DNA from: Symbiodinium kawagutii
Lineage: Eukaryota > Sar > Dinophyceae > Suessiales > Symbiodiniaceae
Assembly (NCBI GenBank): GCA_009767595.1
Contig: VSDK01026096.1
Coordinates: 609-64,608, forward strand
Length of the DNA: 64,000 bases
Direction of reading: 5' to 3'
The notes under the pieces were generated by a model, which worked only from the letters and a program-made list of their open reading frames with translations, did not search any database and was not told the DNA's origin. The position numbers were made by a program, and so were the translations under genes. Every line of letters begins with the position of its first letter. Positions within the stretch are counted from its first letter, which is position 1. Of this stretch, positions 1 through 11,173 are shown piece by piece.

Positions 1-534
1 ATGAATGACATGGCTTGACAGGGGATGTTGATGAATTTGTAAGGGATCATAATGGTGTTATAGGGGATTTTAGTGGTACAGCAATGTGGATGAATGACAA
101 GGTTTTAAAGGGGATGTTGATGAATTTGTAAGGGATCATAATGGTGTTATAGGGGATTTTAGTGGTACAGCAATGTGGATGAATGACAAGGTTTTAAAGG
201 GGATGTTGATGAATTTGTAAGGGGTTATAATGGTTTTATGAGGGATTTGAGTGGTACAGCAATGTGGATGAATGACATGGTTTTGCAGGGGATGTTGATG
301 AATTTGTAAGGGATTATAATGGTTTTATGGTGGACTTTAGTGGTACAGCAATGTGGATGAATGACATGGTTTTATAGAGGATGTTGATCAATTTGTAAGG
401 GGTTATAATGGTGTTATAGGGGATTTTAGTGGTACAGCAATGTGGGTGAATGACATGGTTTTATAGGGGATGTTGATGAATTTGTAAGGGATCATAATGG
501 TGTTATAGGAGATCTTAGTGGTACAGCAATGTGG
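1..534. repeat. 89-bp minisatellite, six units
   Basis: Six head-to-tail units start at 1, 90, 179, 268, 357 and 446, each exactly 89 bp, recognised by ATGAATGACAWGG at the start and GTGGTACAGCAATGTGG at the end. Units differ by scattered substitutions but not in length. A seventh copy begins at 535 and soon decays. No coding frame runs through it. Confidence 0.93.
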
Positions 535-780
535 ATGAATGATATGGGAGGATAATTATGGCGTTTTTGTGGGGGATTATAGTCACTGGAGATGATCTAT
601 CTATATTATTAGAGGATGTTGGCGGATTAGAGGGGCTGGGTTGACATTTGGTTTAAAGGGGATGGGTTGATATTTTGTAAGGGATTATAAGGGATGCTAG
701 TGGATTAGAGGGGATGGGTTGATATTTTGTAACAACGGATTTTAGTGGTTTATAGGGTATGATAACCAACAAGAATACCA
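535..780. repeat. degenerate GGGGATT-type repeats
   Basis: Decayed continuation of the minisatellite, followed by shorter repeats such as GGGGATGGGTTGATATTTTG at about 658 and 712. Similar GGGGATTATAGTGGTTTT units recur near 20040-20160, so the sequence type is dispersed. Confidence 0.7.
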
Positions 781-889
781 ATATGGCCCATGTTTCTCCA
801 GCCATTGTTGATTTCTGATATGGTTGCAGTGGTTCTTGAAGGTGGCTAACGATGGTTCGGAATGGTCTGCACTTAACGAATGATATGGG

Positions 890-1013
890 CATTTCTCAAG
901 CCATAGGGGACCAAAAAAAGACAAAACATGTTAGCATATTACTAATTAATACTAATTCTAAATGACTGATATTAGATGATTGGGGGGTCCCGCTATGACT
1001 TGTGAGGAACCAC
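890..1013. mobile_element. family B inverted-repeat element, copy 1
   Basis: Starts with CATTTCTCAAGCCATAGGGGACC and ends with GGGGGGTCCCGCTATGACTTGTGAGGAACCACC, which are imperfect inverted repeats. About 124 bp, AT-rich interior, no ORF: the layout of a MITE (small non-autonomous DNA transposon). Confidence 0.6.
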
Positions 1014-1474
1014 CAAATCAGAAAACGATTGTTATTAAATGTTAATGATGGTTATCTATTATGAAAGCTCCATGGTTGACTATAGTGGTAAAGTTTAATA
1101 GCTATAGTGAGTAATAAAGGTTAATGATGGTGAATAATGGTAAGAACGGTGAATGATATGAACCTACGAAGGTAATAATGTCTAACGACGTTTTTTTGAT
1201 AGCAATTTAGTGATGATCAAAAATGATGATCAATAATGATTTATGGCATAATGGCTTGTCACAAGGCATATATAATCAAGATAGATTCAATACAGATTCA
1301 CCAACCAGTACTAGCCATAGCCATGATTAACCGGCCGTTAACCAACCATTAACCATCATGTTTTTCATCATCAGTTCAGCCATCAGTTCAGCCATCAGTT
1401 CAACCGTTATCAACAATCCTAAACCGACATCATGAGTCAACCATCATCATGAGTCAACCATCATCATGACCCAG

Positions 1475-1476
<2 letters not shown>

Positions 1477-1506
<30 letters not shown>

Positions 1507-1534
1507 ATCATCATCATCATCAGCATCGTCATCG

Positions 1535-1601
<67 letters not shown>

Positions 1602-1603
1602 TG

Positions 1604-1671
<68 letters not shown>

Positions 1672-1737
1672 GTCATCGTCATCGTCATCGTCATCCTCCT
1701 CATCATCATCATCCTCCTCATCATCATCACCATCATC
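1477..1737. repeat. (TCA)n trinucleotide tract
   Basis: Long TCA/TGA microsatellite with a few TCG, TCC and AGC variants. It reads as poly-Ser, poly-Met or poly-Asp depending on frame and strand, so the long ORFs here are repeat artefacts. Confidence 0.95.
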
Positions 1738-1859
1738 ATCGGCCATATTCAATCGCCATCAATCATCAACACCAGGGAGTTCGCTCAAATGCCGTCGATA
1801 TTTCCGGCCTATCCAAAAGTTTCCAGGAGAGGAATGAATAAAGGAGCCTTTCACTTAGA

Positions 1860-2400
1860 CTAGTTGCGGCATGTACGGGGCATCGATGTTGGGGTCAATT
1901 TTTGACACATATAGTCCACCACGCATTGCTGCATGCGCTGAAAAGGGTCACCGGGAAAGGTTGCCCAATGCCAAGAAAATTTCAATCGTGAAAAGGTCGT
2001 TTTTCGATCGTGTTTTTTGGCCAGAGAATGCCAGAGAAGAGTTGGATCATTTGGCAAGGCAAACAAACAAATCCAATTCTGACACCTCGGTGAGCCATTT
2101 GGTTGCGTACTGACTGAAGTAAACGCGAGTCTCACTCACAGAGATGTTATTCCTGAGGATCAAATAAATAGTGGGTGATTTTCGACATGTTTGTTTTTCC
2201 CCAATTTTTGGGATGGTTCGTTGGCTGACGGAGGGCTTGAAACCACCATCCAGATGGGCTAATTGGGTTGGTCAATGATGGCTCATTTTTGGTCAACCCC
2301 TGCGTTGCCACAAAGCATTCCATGGTTATAAGCATCCATTAGCCATCCATCAAACAGCAATTAAGCATCAGTAAACCTTGGGCAATCGTCACTTAAGCAT
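1860..2400. other. stretch with no supported gene
   Basis: A GC-balanced patch at about 1870-2110 is open in more than one frame but shows no recognisable domain or convincing splice pair. The rest is ordinary AT-rich spacer. Confidence 0.4.
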
Positions 2401-2575
2401 CATTGACCATCACTTAACTCCTACTTAACGATCACTGAACCACCACTTCGCTGTCACTGAACCATCGAACCATCCCTTAACCATCCCTTAACCATCCATC
2501 TAACCATCCATTAACCATCCATCTAACCATCCACGAACCATCCATCTAACCATCCATGAACCATCCATGAACCAA
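2400..2575. repeat. AACCATCC tandem-like repeats
   Basis: Many imperfect copies of TTAACCATCCATC in a row. The same AACCAT word builds the larger fields at 44.0-45.1 and 50.2-51.0 kb. Confidence 0.75.
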
Positions 2576-2579
2576 CCAC

Positions 2580-2700
2580 CACTGAACTTTCTCCAGTTGT
2601 TGATGGCGAGGCCACGCGCGATGGTTTCACCGCAGTAGGTGCATTAATTGGTCCGGACGCCTGGCCTTGGAGGGAGTCCTCACCAGGCGTCGCCGGTAAA
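2580..2700. CDS. exon-like block, strand unresolved
   Basis: GC-rich island in AT-rich DNA. On the plus strand a good acceptor (TTTCTCCAG) precedes an open frame reading VDGEATRDGFTAVGALIGPD. On the minus strand another frame, rich in Ser, Pro and Ala, is equally open. No domain is recognised and no partner exon can be joined, so only the presence of a likely exon is claimed. Confidence 0.3.
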
Positions 2701-2795
2701 TTTACCATGAAATATACAGATGGTGGGTTATAGCCAACACTAAGAGGGGTGCTGGGCGTTGACCACTAATACAAGGCTTTGACCCACAGCCATAT

Positions 2796-2912
2796 GGCTA
2801 TGGGTCAAGCAGTTAACCAACCAATTTCATGGGGGTTGATAACCAACAATTTCATAGGCAAAATAATGGTTCATGATGGGGAACCAGGGGTACAGGGTTT
2901 TGACTCACAGCT
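2796..2912. mobile_element. family A inverted-repeat element, copy 1
   Basis: Begins GGCTATGGGTCAA and ends TTTTGACTCACAGC, with the internal family words GTTAACCAACCA and GGGGAACCAGGGGTACAGGG. A second family-A end (TTTGACCCACAGCC, 2778-2791) lies just outside it, head to head. About 117 bp. Confidence 0.8.
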
Positions 2913-2919
2913 AGACAAG

Positions 2920-3019
2920 GGTGTTTCTCAAGTCCTCGGGGACCCCGATGGCATCCACAGTTGGAATGATCAAAGTTGGATTGACTTGAACTTGGGTCCC
3001 CCAAGTTCAGAAACACCAA
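2920..3019. mobile_element. family B inverted-repeat element, copy 2
   Basis: Ends GTGTTTCTCAAGTCCTCGGGGACCCC and GGGTCCCCCAAGTTCAGAAACACC are inverted repeats around about 50 bp. No ORF. Confidence 0.65.
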
Positions 3020-3200
3020 TGCTTTATGGTGCTTGATGAACCAATCAATCTCCCCTGTTGATGGATGGTTTCCAATGGTGGGCTGTCACTTTGAGCAACC
3101 TGTACGGCTGAGTTCACCAATCCTATCGGGGCTTCACCTGCTCCTTGTTTGGACCCGGGACTTGACCCAGCTTGGGAATGACGATGTGTTAATGATGATC

Positions 3201-3292
3201 AACTGGCTGGTGGTTTTTAACATTTTTATTTTCCCTGGTGATTATTAACAATTGGTTGGTTGACTAATATTTTTCATAGGAGTTGAAAGCTG
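3201..3292. mobile_element. family C element, partial
   Basis: Starts AACTGGCTGGTGGTTTTTAAC and carries the internal family C words GGTTGGTTGACTAATATTTTTCATAGG. The expected closing repeat (CCACCAACCAG) is not clear here. Confidence 0.5.
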
Positions 3293-3595
3293 AAGTGTGC
3301 AATGCTCCCCTGGCAAGAATGGGAGGTGAAACCCAACAAGCAAGCGTGATTTGCACCTCAAGAAGTTCAGCCAGTTATAAGACATGAAACGTTGGTCCAA
3401 CGTCCCCTCAGCCAGTTGCTGGTTACCCAGAGACGGTGAGACAAAACCACCACGGAACAGATGTCACTGATCCAATTTTATGGTTATGATGATATTGGGC
3501 CATGAGAGCGCTTGGAAGTTATATCCATCACCATCTTGATCATGGAACTTTTGTGGTTTATATTTTATGACGATCAACTCTTATGGAACTTCTAT

Positions 3596-3722
3596 GGCTG
3601 TGGGGTCAGTTCACCCTCTACCCATGGCTCCCCCATCATTAACCAGCTCGTTTTCCCTATGATTGTTGGTTATATTCCTTTATTTATCATGGGTTGGTTA
3701 TGGTTCAGACTGACCCATAGCC
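3596..3722. mobile_element. family A element, copy 2
   Basis: GGCTGTGGGGTCAG at the left and CTGACCCATAGCC at the right, with ATCATTAACC and TTTTCCCTATGATTGTTGG inside. About 127 bp. Confidence 0.75.
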
Positions 3723-3809
3723 CTGTAGTTTCAAACCATCATCCTTCGCCTGCCCCAATGTTCAGCGTTGATGCCTGACGCCGCCCGCGCCAGTTCTATC
3801 GCTCTTCAA

Positions 3810-6800
3810 TCAGTGTCTTGGTGGGCATTCGGTGGCTATGGGTCCATATGAACCAAGCACTGCTGGAAGATAATCATAGGGAAAACAATGGTTAATGATG
3901 AGGGAACCAGGGGTATACAGAGGTACAGGGTGAACTGACCCACTGCCATTTAGGTCTTCATTGTTCTCGATTTTGCTGGAGCCGACATCGACAAAGTTCT
4001 TTTCAGCCTTTGCACTTGTGCTGGCTGCAAAGATTCTCGTGGGTTTTTTCTTGCTGTGACGCAGGTCCGTCAACGTCAACGAATCACCACCCTAGTTTCA
4101 ATACTCACACAAGAGAATACAAGTGTTTTTGTTGGGTCACTATGAGTTCCAGGTACAGGGTATTTAGGCACAAACAATCGAATTCGATCACGAGAGTGAA
4201 GCCCAATTTGATCAAAATCATCGTCTTTGATCAAGGATCTACCGTATGCTTTATTTGGTTGGTGATTTCAAGCAGTTGTATTTTTCCAAATGGCTGTGGG
4301 TCAAAACCCTGTACCCCTGTTTCCCCATCACTAACCATTGTTTTCCCTATAGTTTTGTTGTTATTATCCCCATTATTGGTTGTGTAATATTGACCCATAG
4401 CCAACTGTATTACCTAACGGTTGGTTGACAAGCATGTTTTTCGCACAGGAGTGCGTCAACCACCAGCCAGTTATCCTGGTACAGATGACAGGTCACAAAA
4501 TACCGTGCTACTTGGTTTAAAGTAAGGTGGTGCAGCAAGTCTGTCCATCAAGAGCCCAACAAAGAAGCGGGGTTTCTTAAAAATAGGGGTGCCTCAAATG
4601 ATGTGTTGAAACAATTTGAGCAATAAACCAACCATTTTTGGGGTTCCTTATTTTGAGAAACCGCCATTTGCTTCTTGCAACTTGTGTTTTGAAGATCTAG
4701 TGCTATGCTGTGAGAAGCCAGGGCTGATCTCTAACTTTACGCGTACACCCTCCAGTTTGTCGCTTGGTGCCCTAGAAACCAGGAGGAACCAAGTTTGATC
4801 TTCCCATGTGCGATACCAAGTTGTCGAGACCTCCAAGTGGTGATGATCATCCGAAAATTCACTGACCACCGAGGCTTGATCAATTAATCAATTAGTCACT
4901 GTTAGGATTCTATATCAGCAATCAATGAGCCATGTGTGGCCAATATCTTGGTTATTATCCTAAGTTGATAGATAATCATAAAGGTGGGGCTAGTCCAAAA
5001 ATTCTAGATCTTTTTCAGACAGTACTTGCCTTTATAAGCCAGAGGTAATGAAATATCACAGCTAAACTAAAGTACTTTTTCAAACCAATGTTTTCCCTAC
5101 AGTTTTGTTGCTTACCAACTCCCACTGTTGATGGTCAATATTGACCCATAGCCAGCCAGTACACCCCGCCAAGGCCACAAATGCCTCAACCATCGGATCC
5201 AAGCAATTCAGACGTGTGTCACAGTGTCTCAGCTCAGGTTCTACAATGTCCATGTGACTCTCTATCAGGCGGGGTGACGGTGGTGGATGCGGTTCCAAGA
5301 AGAGCAGGTGCTGGCCATCGGATTGAATGATTAAAGAAATCATTGAAATCAATTGAAATCATAGTTAAACACAGATCATTCAAGGCAGAAAATGTTTAAA
5401 ACATGTGTGTGTATATATATATATATTTATATTTATATTTCAAAACATTTCGTTGTTTAATCAAATCATTCAAAGCAGGCAATTGATTTCATTGATCGGT
5501 TGAGGGATTGATAGGTTGATCGATGTGATTGACTGATTGGCAGTTTTTGAACGGAACTAGGCTTTAAGGCAGTACTTTGTGTACTTGTTGATGGCCAAAG
5601 TCAACGATTTTTGGGGCATTGGTGTGGTGTTTCATGGTTCATCCCTGAGCAACGATTAGTTTGTTTCATCTCCAGGATCCATAGCTTCACTCATATATGA
5701 AGCTATAACTAGCTACTTTGCAACATGTCAGAACTAGTGGGTATCTATAGCTACAACACGCTACAACTAGCTAGTTACAATCAAAAACATCAATGACATG
5801 TTCTGCAACTAGCTATTTACAATGATTTGTTTCTGGTTCTCTTGTTTTCATCCTTAGTGTTGGCGGAATAGCCTCACTGTTACCTCGCAGGAATCCGTAC
5901 TGTGCGGCATTTACCTACAATTCGTTGGATGAAGAAACTGGAACATCGGGTTTGAACAATGATTTCAGAGACACGGTTGCTGTAACAAAAGGTTTCCTCA
6001 TACGTATCCGATGCTTACAGTAGCCAAGGATTGTCTCATGATCCATCAACATAAACCCATGGTGATATAGTTAACCGATGGTTCACCCATGGTTCAGAAA
6101 CGGTAGCCCAGGGCCAACCACCTCCAGCGTCAGGCTCGCCTGAACCTTCGCATGGGGAGTTCGCTCAAAGGAGCGTTGCTCTACCGAGGAGTCGCTCGAA
6201 CGCTGCTGTGAAGTGACCCTGGGAGGGTGTTCAGGTCACGCCCAGAAGCGCTGGTTTCGACTGGTCCTAGCCACATTTTCGGGGGGGCAGAAGGGGGGTG
6301 CGTTGTACAAGCGGGAAGGGAACTGTTTTCATGTAAAGGTTCCTCTACAGCTGACTTGCAGGCTTATCACCATGAAATCCCACAAGACTAATTACAAGGG
6401 ATTCCACAGAGCTTCGAACTTCAGCAAATACCTTGGTAGTCGATAGGGACCATTCACTTTGCTCATTGGTTTGGAGTGACAAGTAGTTGTGTTTCTACTT
6501 CACACATTTACAATTGCTACATATATGTAGTTTGTACTTCACCTGTTTAATCATATTAGATGATAATCTTCTTTCAAGTTTTCCATTGGGATCATGCCAC
6601 TGCCACATGATTGTTTTTCCAATGAGAAGCTACGATATTTGGATTCAACTGGAGGCTCAGGAAAATCTTCATCACAGGAATGATAAGATTTCAGTAAGGC
6701 CTGATCTGCGGGATCTCAACAATCACTGGATAGCCTAAAGCTTCAGGATCAATAGCCTGAAGGGCGACAAGAATCTCTACAATCCTAAACCCTAAACTCA

Positions 6801-8642
6801 AAACCCTAAACCCTAAAACCTCAAACCCTAAACTCTCAAGCACCCTTAAACTGAAATTATTTAGGCCACAAGTCAAAGAGAAAACTTTTTGAGAAACTCC
6901 CCGAAACTTCCTCCGGACCTGAACCCTAAATAATTTCAATAAAGCTTCAATATTAATAGCTTGAAGAGCAACAACGTTTACCCCTACAACCCTAAACCCT
7001 CAACTCAAAACCCTAAACCCTAAAACTTTAAATCCTAGCTCTAAAGCTTTGATTTTTTGCAAAAAGCAGGATAATTCCACCTGACAGCTGCTACCCACAT
7101 AGAGAGCTGATGATTTCACGTGCAAGCTAATGCTGCTAATTATAAAAAGCTGATGATTTCACCTGACAGCTGATGCTCAGGGGGGGGGGCAGTGCGGACA
7201 GAAAATGCGCAGAAGCACTTTAGTGGTGAGTCTCCCATTCAGGTATTTGGTGGTCATTTGATGTGTTATTCTTCACAAACTGATAACATGAGGTATACTT
7301 GGCAACCAGCATAGTATCTAGTCAGATTTTTTTCTTTTGTGGTGATTGTCTGACAAGATTTCTTGTTTGTCACTGCGGCGATGCATAGGCTAGTGCATTG
7401 TAAGCTGTCTTAGTTGTTACTTTTTTGTACGGTTTCTCGATGAGTGGCATTGTTGGTGTGAGCAAGATATGAGCTTGTAGTAGTTTCTGGGTGCTTATAG
7501 TGAGGACATGCGATAATCCATTTGTTGAAGTTTTACTTCAAGGCCTGGGTTATCACTCCATCGAACTTAAGCTCATGCAACCCACCAAAACCTCCACATT
7601 TCTAGCCGCGCCGAGCCGCATGGGATCACTGATCCCAACGACTCTCTGCCAAGGTCCAAGGCCTCACACAGACACCTGGAGATGTGAGCGAGGAGGTGCT
7701 CCTGGTGTGAGATTCCCCGGGAGCTTCAGATTTGGTGAATGGTTGGTTAATGATTAACCTGTATCAATAATAGTGGTTAATGGTTGGTTAATGGTTGGTT
7801 TATGGGTGGTTAATTAATGATTATAGTGGTTTATAATAAGTGGTGGGTTGATGATTAACCACTAATGGTTGGCTAGTGGGTGATGATTGATGCATAGTGG
7901 TTTAAAATAAGCGGTTGATACAGGTTAAGTAGTGATATTGGTTGATAGTGGTTTGTAATGGTTTACAGTGGTTCATGATGGTTTGTAACGGTCTTAGTGG
8001 TTATGATGGTTTGTGATGGTTTAAAGTTATAATGGCTTATAGTATATTTATAGTGGCTTAGAAAGGTTTATAATGGTTTATAGTGGTTTGTAGTGGTCAG
8101 TTGATGATGCTATGGTGGTTTCTCAAGCCAGCTTGTGGATCCCCAGAATTATGGACGGTTTATTTCTATAAATGATGGATTTGGATGATTTGGATTTATT
8201 TACAATAGGGTATTCCCCGCATGGTTAAACATGGGCTTTAACAGTGACAAGAATGGCTAGTGGATGCTAGTGGTTTACATAAACATAGGGTTGAACGACC
8301 AGGGTTTAACATACAGAATGGTAACCCCCCAGTGAGTTGCAAGTTGGTCTGTAATGGTTTGCAACCCACCCAAGTATAGTTCTAAGACCATAAGTGGTAG
8401 TTACCCTACTCATGACCCACATCACCTACCTGGGGGGGGAACAACTTTGCAGTATCGTGTCTACGCCATGGGCAGATCCTACTTGATGAGAAAGTCATTG
8501 GTGGCATACGCAGCCTCGACGATCATTGCACAGGTGATCACGTTGGGCCCAAGCCTTGCCATGGTTGTAGAACGTGATTGAGAAAACCAATGGTATAATT
8601 ATGGATCAATTAAGCAGGATAACTGTGCAATCATTGACTGAC

Positions 8643-8676
<34 letters not shown>

Positions 8677-11173
8677 GGCTGATGAGGGTTGATGATGATT
8701 TGTATCAATGTTTATGCAGATTGTGGATTGTGCATCAACCATGACAAACCTATCCTCTTTTTTACAACCATCTGTAGCGGATATCAACCAAGCATAAAAA
8801 AGACTCTCCACATATGATTCACAGTTTCACTCGAAGCCATATTCAGCATTCTTCACCGTGACCAATCCAATGAAATCAACCGGAACGAGTATGTACAAGG
8901 CACCAGTCCTACTCAATATCAACCTTTCATTATTTACCATCAAATTATCATCAATGGTTGATACTTTTGCTTCCTGTCCAAGTCACATATTTCAACCTCA
9001 ACCATTGATTCAGATAGCCAATTGTAAGCCGTCATCAAGCTGCTCTTCCTTGTACTCACCATTCCCCGGACTTGCCGTCAGGGAACCACGCATGGCGAGA
9101 GCGCCATTTACAACGTGATTTCCTTTGACGTTGGTGGACGACTCAGTGGAGCACCGGGCCGGTTCCGCTGGAGAAACCATCATCGATGGATTGCTACCTG
9201 GGAATGCCACCATTTTCCATTGCTTGACTGGGATTCCCAAGTGAAACAATGAAAAAGTTTGGATTTTTGCTTGGCAAATCAAAATGGAAGAAAAAATGAA
9301 TTTTCCATTCTTAACAGAGAATGCTCCCTTTTTCCAGCGTTATAAAGCATGGAAAACTACGCTAGACTTTTTAGATGGATTCAAAGATATTGGATTCCAC
9401 CACCAGAGGTTTTCCACTGCTTTGTTTCATGACTGGATTCCAGTAAAATAGAAATAAAAGGAATACCGACTTTTGTTTCAAGAATTTTCCATTCACTCAT
9501 CGGGAATATGCAGAATACCATTCTATTAGTTTGAGTTCTAAAACTTCTAGAATCTCTGTAGATGGACTAACTACCACCTAGATTTGGATCGTTGATTAAT
9601 GAAGACCTAGATCTAGATTAATCACCGCCTACTACTGGATCATTCCACCATTTCTTTGTCATTGCTATGTTTGTTGGTGGATTATTGAGCGACTGCCCCC
9701 AATGGACAATGATTACAGAACACCATTGTTCACGTTTGATCCTTCCATTTGGGTTTGTCCAAAAATGGCGTAGCTCTCGCCAAGGTGGATGAAGAAACCA
9801 CAATATCATCAGCAACTAGACCCAACATTATAAACCATTATTGACCATTATAACCATTATAGCATAAACCCAACGTTTATGGATCATTATAAACCATCAT
9901 AGACCATTGTAACCATTACAAACCATCAGAACCATTAATTATAAACCATTATAACATACACCCAAGGTTTCTTGATGATCTTGCCCCTGGAAGCTGGCGC
10001 TGAGACGACAGCGTGCAGATTGTCCCCGTGATGCTGGATGCCCGAGCCTCGGGGAGATCAATGGCCGATGGTTAAAGGCCGGTAGTCATGGCACATGATG
10101 GGTGACGGTTGAAGGGTGGTTGAAGGATGGTTGAAGGATGGTTGAAGCATGGTTGAAGGATGGTTGAATGTTAAGAGATGTGAAAAGTGGGTGATATATT
10201 GATGTTTAAGAGGTTTTAGAGGTTGGTCAATAACAATGTGAATGATGGTTGATGATGGGCTTACTAGTGTTGAACTCATTGGCTAATGATGCTTAATCAT
10301 TGTTTGCGCTGGTTAAGTATTATCAATGATGGTTGAAGACTACTGAAGTGATTAACAATTGTGAATCATTAGTAGTGTTCAACCATCATTTGTGATCCTT
10401 GATAATGATTCACTTCAGTAGTGTTAACCAGTACTAATTGATACTGTTTGAACAGCTCCACTCAGCAAATGAAAGCGCTGGGCGGTGCCATGGGGGTCTC
10501 CTTAGGAAAGCTTAGCCTCCAAGTGAACAATTTCGGTTTGGCTTTGTTTTTCGAGCCTTAGGCTGTTTTTCCCGTGCTGCTGTACATAGGCTGTTCATCT
10601 CAGACAGACCCCGAAGGCACTCGAACTTTGTGTGTTTGGCTTGATATGAGCACTAGACAGTCCGTAGATTCACTATATAATTCTATCCTCAAAATTGGTT
10701 CTAGTATATAAAAGCTCCACGTTCGAATTCACAATAGCCTTTATAATTCTACATCAGGTTCTACATGGCTCATGATGCCAAAGCATGATATCCTCAATAT
10801 TGCTTCCAATGCTGATTCCCAGTTCTACTTAAGATACCACATGCTACAAGTTCAGTCCCAACCAATATTACCAGTAACATTGTTATTAGCCAGTATGAAT
10901 GCTTAATTAATAGCTACTTTAATAACTAATTATAGACTATAGTTCTTAACCTCCCAGTTCATTGCTTATTAGCCAAGTGCTATGAGTTTACTCCCAGCCG
11001 TTCTCCAAGATCTGGAGCTTGCCCATCAAAGTCATCGCCGCCTTCACGGCGCTCTTCTCCCAAGTGGTGCGGACGCCCAGCAGGTCCCGCCGTCACCGGC
11101 AGAGGTCGGTCACCAGGGGGCGGCGCCGGACGCACGTGGGAGGCGATGTTTGTGGCAGGTGCGAGGCTCTCTT
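3810..11173 (-). CDS. unknown Ser/Pro/Glu-rich protein, seven exons
   Basis: Proposed minus-strand gene, in transcription order: 11173-10994, 9197-9019, 7723-7676, 6205-6122, 5310-5153, 4053-3947 and 3835-3810, ending in TGA. Splice phases agree at every junction and give about 260 codons, which is the main evidence. Donors would be GA, GC, GC or GT, GT, GC and GC; all acceptors are AG. The product is hydrophilic and rich in Ser, Pro, Glu and Ala (for example SNPSMMVSPAEPARCSTESS from the second exon and QRSSDSSVEQRSFERTPHAK from the fourth), with one mildly hydrophobic patch, MVEAFVALAGC, in the fifth. No domain was recognised and no upstream start was found, so it is 5'-incomplete. Two introns begin at the edge of a family A element. 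Some exons, above all the first, also have open plus-strand frames, so strand is likely but not certain. Confidence 0.5.
3834..3948 (-). mobile_element. family A element, copy 3, acting as an intron
   Basis: Plus strand: GGCTATGGGTCC...CTGACCCACTGCC. Read on the minus strand it starts AATG|GCAGTGGGTCAG and ends GGACCCATAG|CC, so the element itself is the intron (about 108-111 bp) between the last two exons of the minus-strand gene. Either GC or GT (three bases further in) works as donor, with the same phase. Confidence 0.65.
3954..4064 (+). other. alternative plus-strand exon reading
   Basis: The sixth exon of the minus-strand gene is also open on the plus strand between TTTAG and CAG|GTCCGT, reading VFIVLDFAGADIDKVLFSLC. 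Its third-position GC (about 40 percent) is lower than the minus reading, and no neighbouring plus exon fits in phase. Kept as an alternative. Confidence 0.25.
4291..4403. mobile_element. family A element, copy 4
   Basis: Clean 113-bp copy: TGGCTGTGGGTCAAAACCCTG at the left, TAATATTGACCCATAGCCA at the right, with CATCACTAACCATTGTTTTC inside. It lies inside the large intron 4054-5152 of the minus-strand gene. Confidence 0.85.
4423..4475. mobile_element. family C element, right half
   Basis: GGTTGGTTGACAAGCATGTTTTT followed by GTCAACCACCAGCCAGTT, the closing end of family C. Confidence 0.5.
4569..4664. mobile_element. family B element, copy 3
   Basis: GGTTTCTTAAAAATAGGGGTGCC and GGGGTTCCTTATTTTGAGAAACC are inverted repeats about 50 bp apart. 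Confidence 0.7.
4665..4800. other. open stretch after family B copy, strand unresolved
   Basis: Open on the plus strand (ASCNLCFEDLVLCCEKPG) and on the minus strand (LVSRAPSDKLEGVRVKLEIS). It sits inside the intron of the minus-strand gene. No splice pair is convincing, so it may be chance. Confidence 0.2.
5084..5154 (-). mobile_element. family A element, half copy at a donor site
   Basis: Only one end remains: GTCAATATTGACCCATAGCC on plus, that is GGCTATGGGTCAATATTGAC on minus. The fifth exon of the minus-strand gene ends at 5153, directly against this end, giving the GC donor G|GCTATGGG. Confidence 0.65.
5409..5443. repeat. AT-rich microsatellite
   Basis: GTGTGTATATATATATATAT followed by TTTATATTTATATTT; simple repeat. 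Confidence 0.9.
6736..7035. repeat. interstitial telomere-like CCCTAAA repeats, duplicated
   Basis: Runs of AAACCCTAAACCCTAAA occur at 6781-6838 and 6986-7032, the strand complement of the TTTAGGG telomere repeat. Each sits in a duplicated unit that starts TAAAGCTTCA...AATAGC (6736 and 6940), so a segment of about 100 bp containing the repeat was copied. One more short CCCTAAA lies near 6923. Confidence 0.85.
7735..8350. repeat. GGTTTATAGTGGTT-rich field
   Basis: Imperfect repeats of TGGTTTATAGTGG and TGGTTAATGG without a fixed period. No coding signal. Lies inside a large intron of the minus-strand gene. Confidence 0.6.
8636..8672. repeat. (GATT)n microsatellite
   Basis: About eight copies of GATT. 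Confidence 0.9.
9840..9965. repeat. ATAAACCATT repeats
   Basis: Imperfect repeats of ACCATTATAAACCATTAT; no coding signal. Confidence 0.65.
10098..10165. repeat. GGATGGTTGAA tandem repeat
   Basis: About six 11-12-bp copies of GATGGTTGAAG in a row. Confidence 0.85.
10339..10422. repeat. inverted repeat with 13-bp arms
   Basis: ACTACTGAAGTGA (10339-10351) pairs perfectly with TCACTTCAGTAGT (10410-10422) across about 58 bp. A second inner pair, GTGAATCATT and AATGATTCAC, nests within it. Probably another small inverted-repeat element. Confidence 0.7.
10998..11158 (+). other. alternative plus-strand reading of a GC-rich exon
   Basis: Strong acceptor CTCCCAG and strong donor GCAG|GTGCGAGG frame an open reading of 53 codons that starts PFSKIWSLPIKVIAAFTALF and becomes Arg-rich; third positions are about 90 percent GC. 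The same block is the proposed first exon of the minus-strand gene, where it joins the next exon in phase. The codons are exact reverse complements, so composition cannot decide. Confidence 0.35.

Noticed and set aside
1447..1837. Long ORFs of poly-Ser, poly-Asp and poly-Met
   Set aside because: They are the six frames of a TCA microsatellite; the same applies at 37265-37571, 22157-22408 and 61009-61316.
9059..9060. Consensus donor G|GTGAGT (minus strand, 9060/9059) as the end of the second exon of the minus-strand gene
   Set aside because: It leaves phase 1, which does not fit the following exons; the GC donor at 9018 gives phase 0 and fits all of them.
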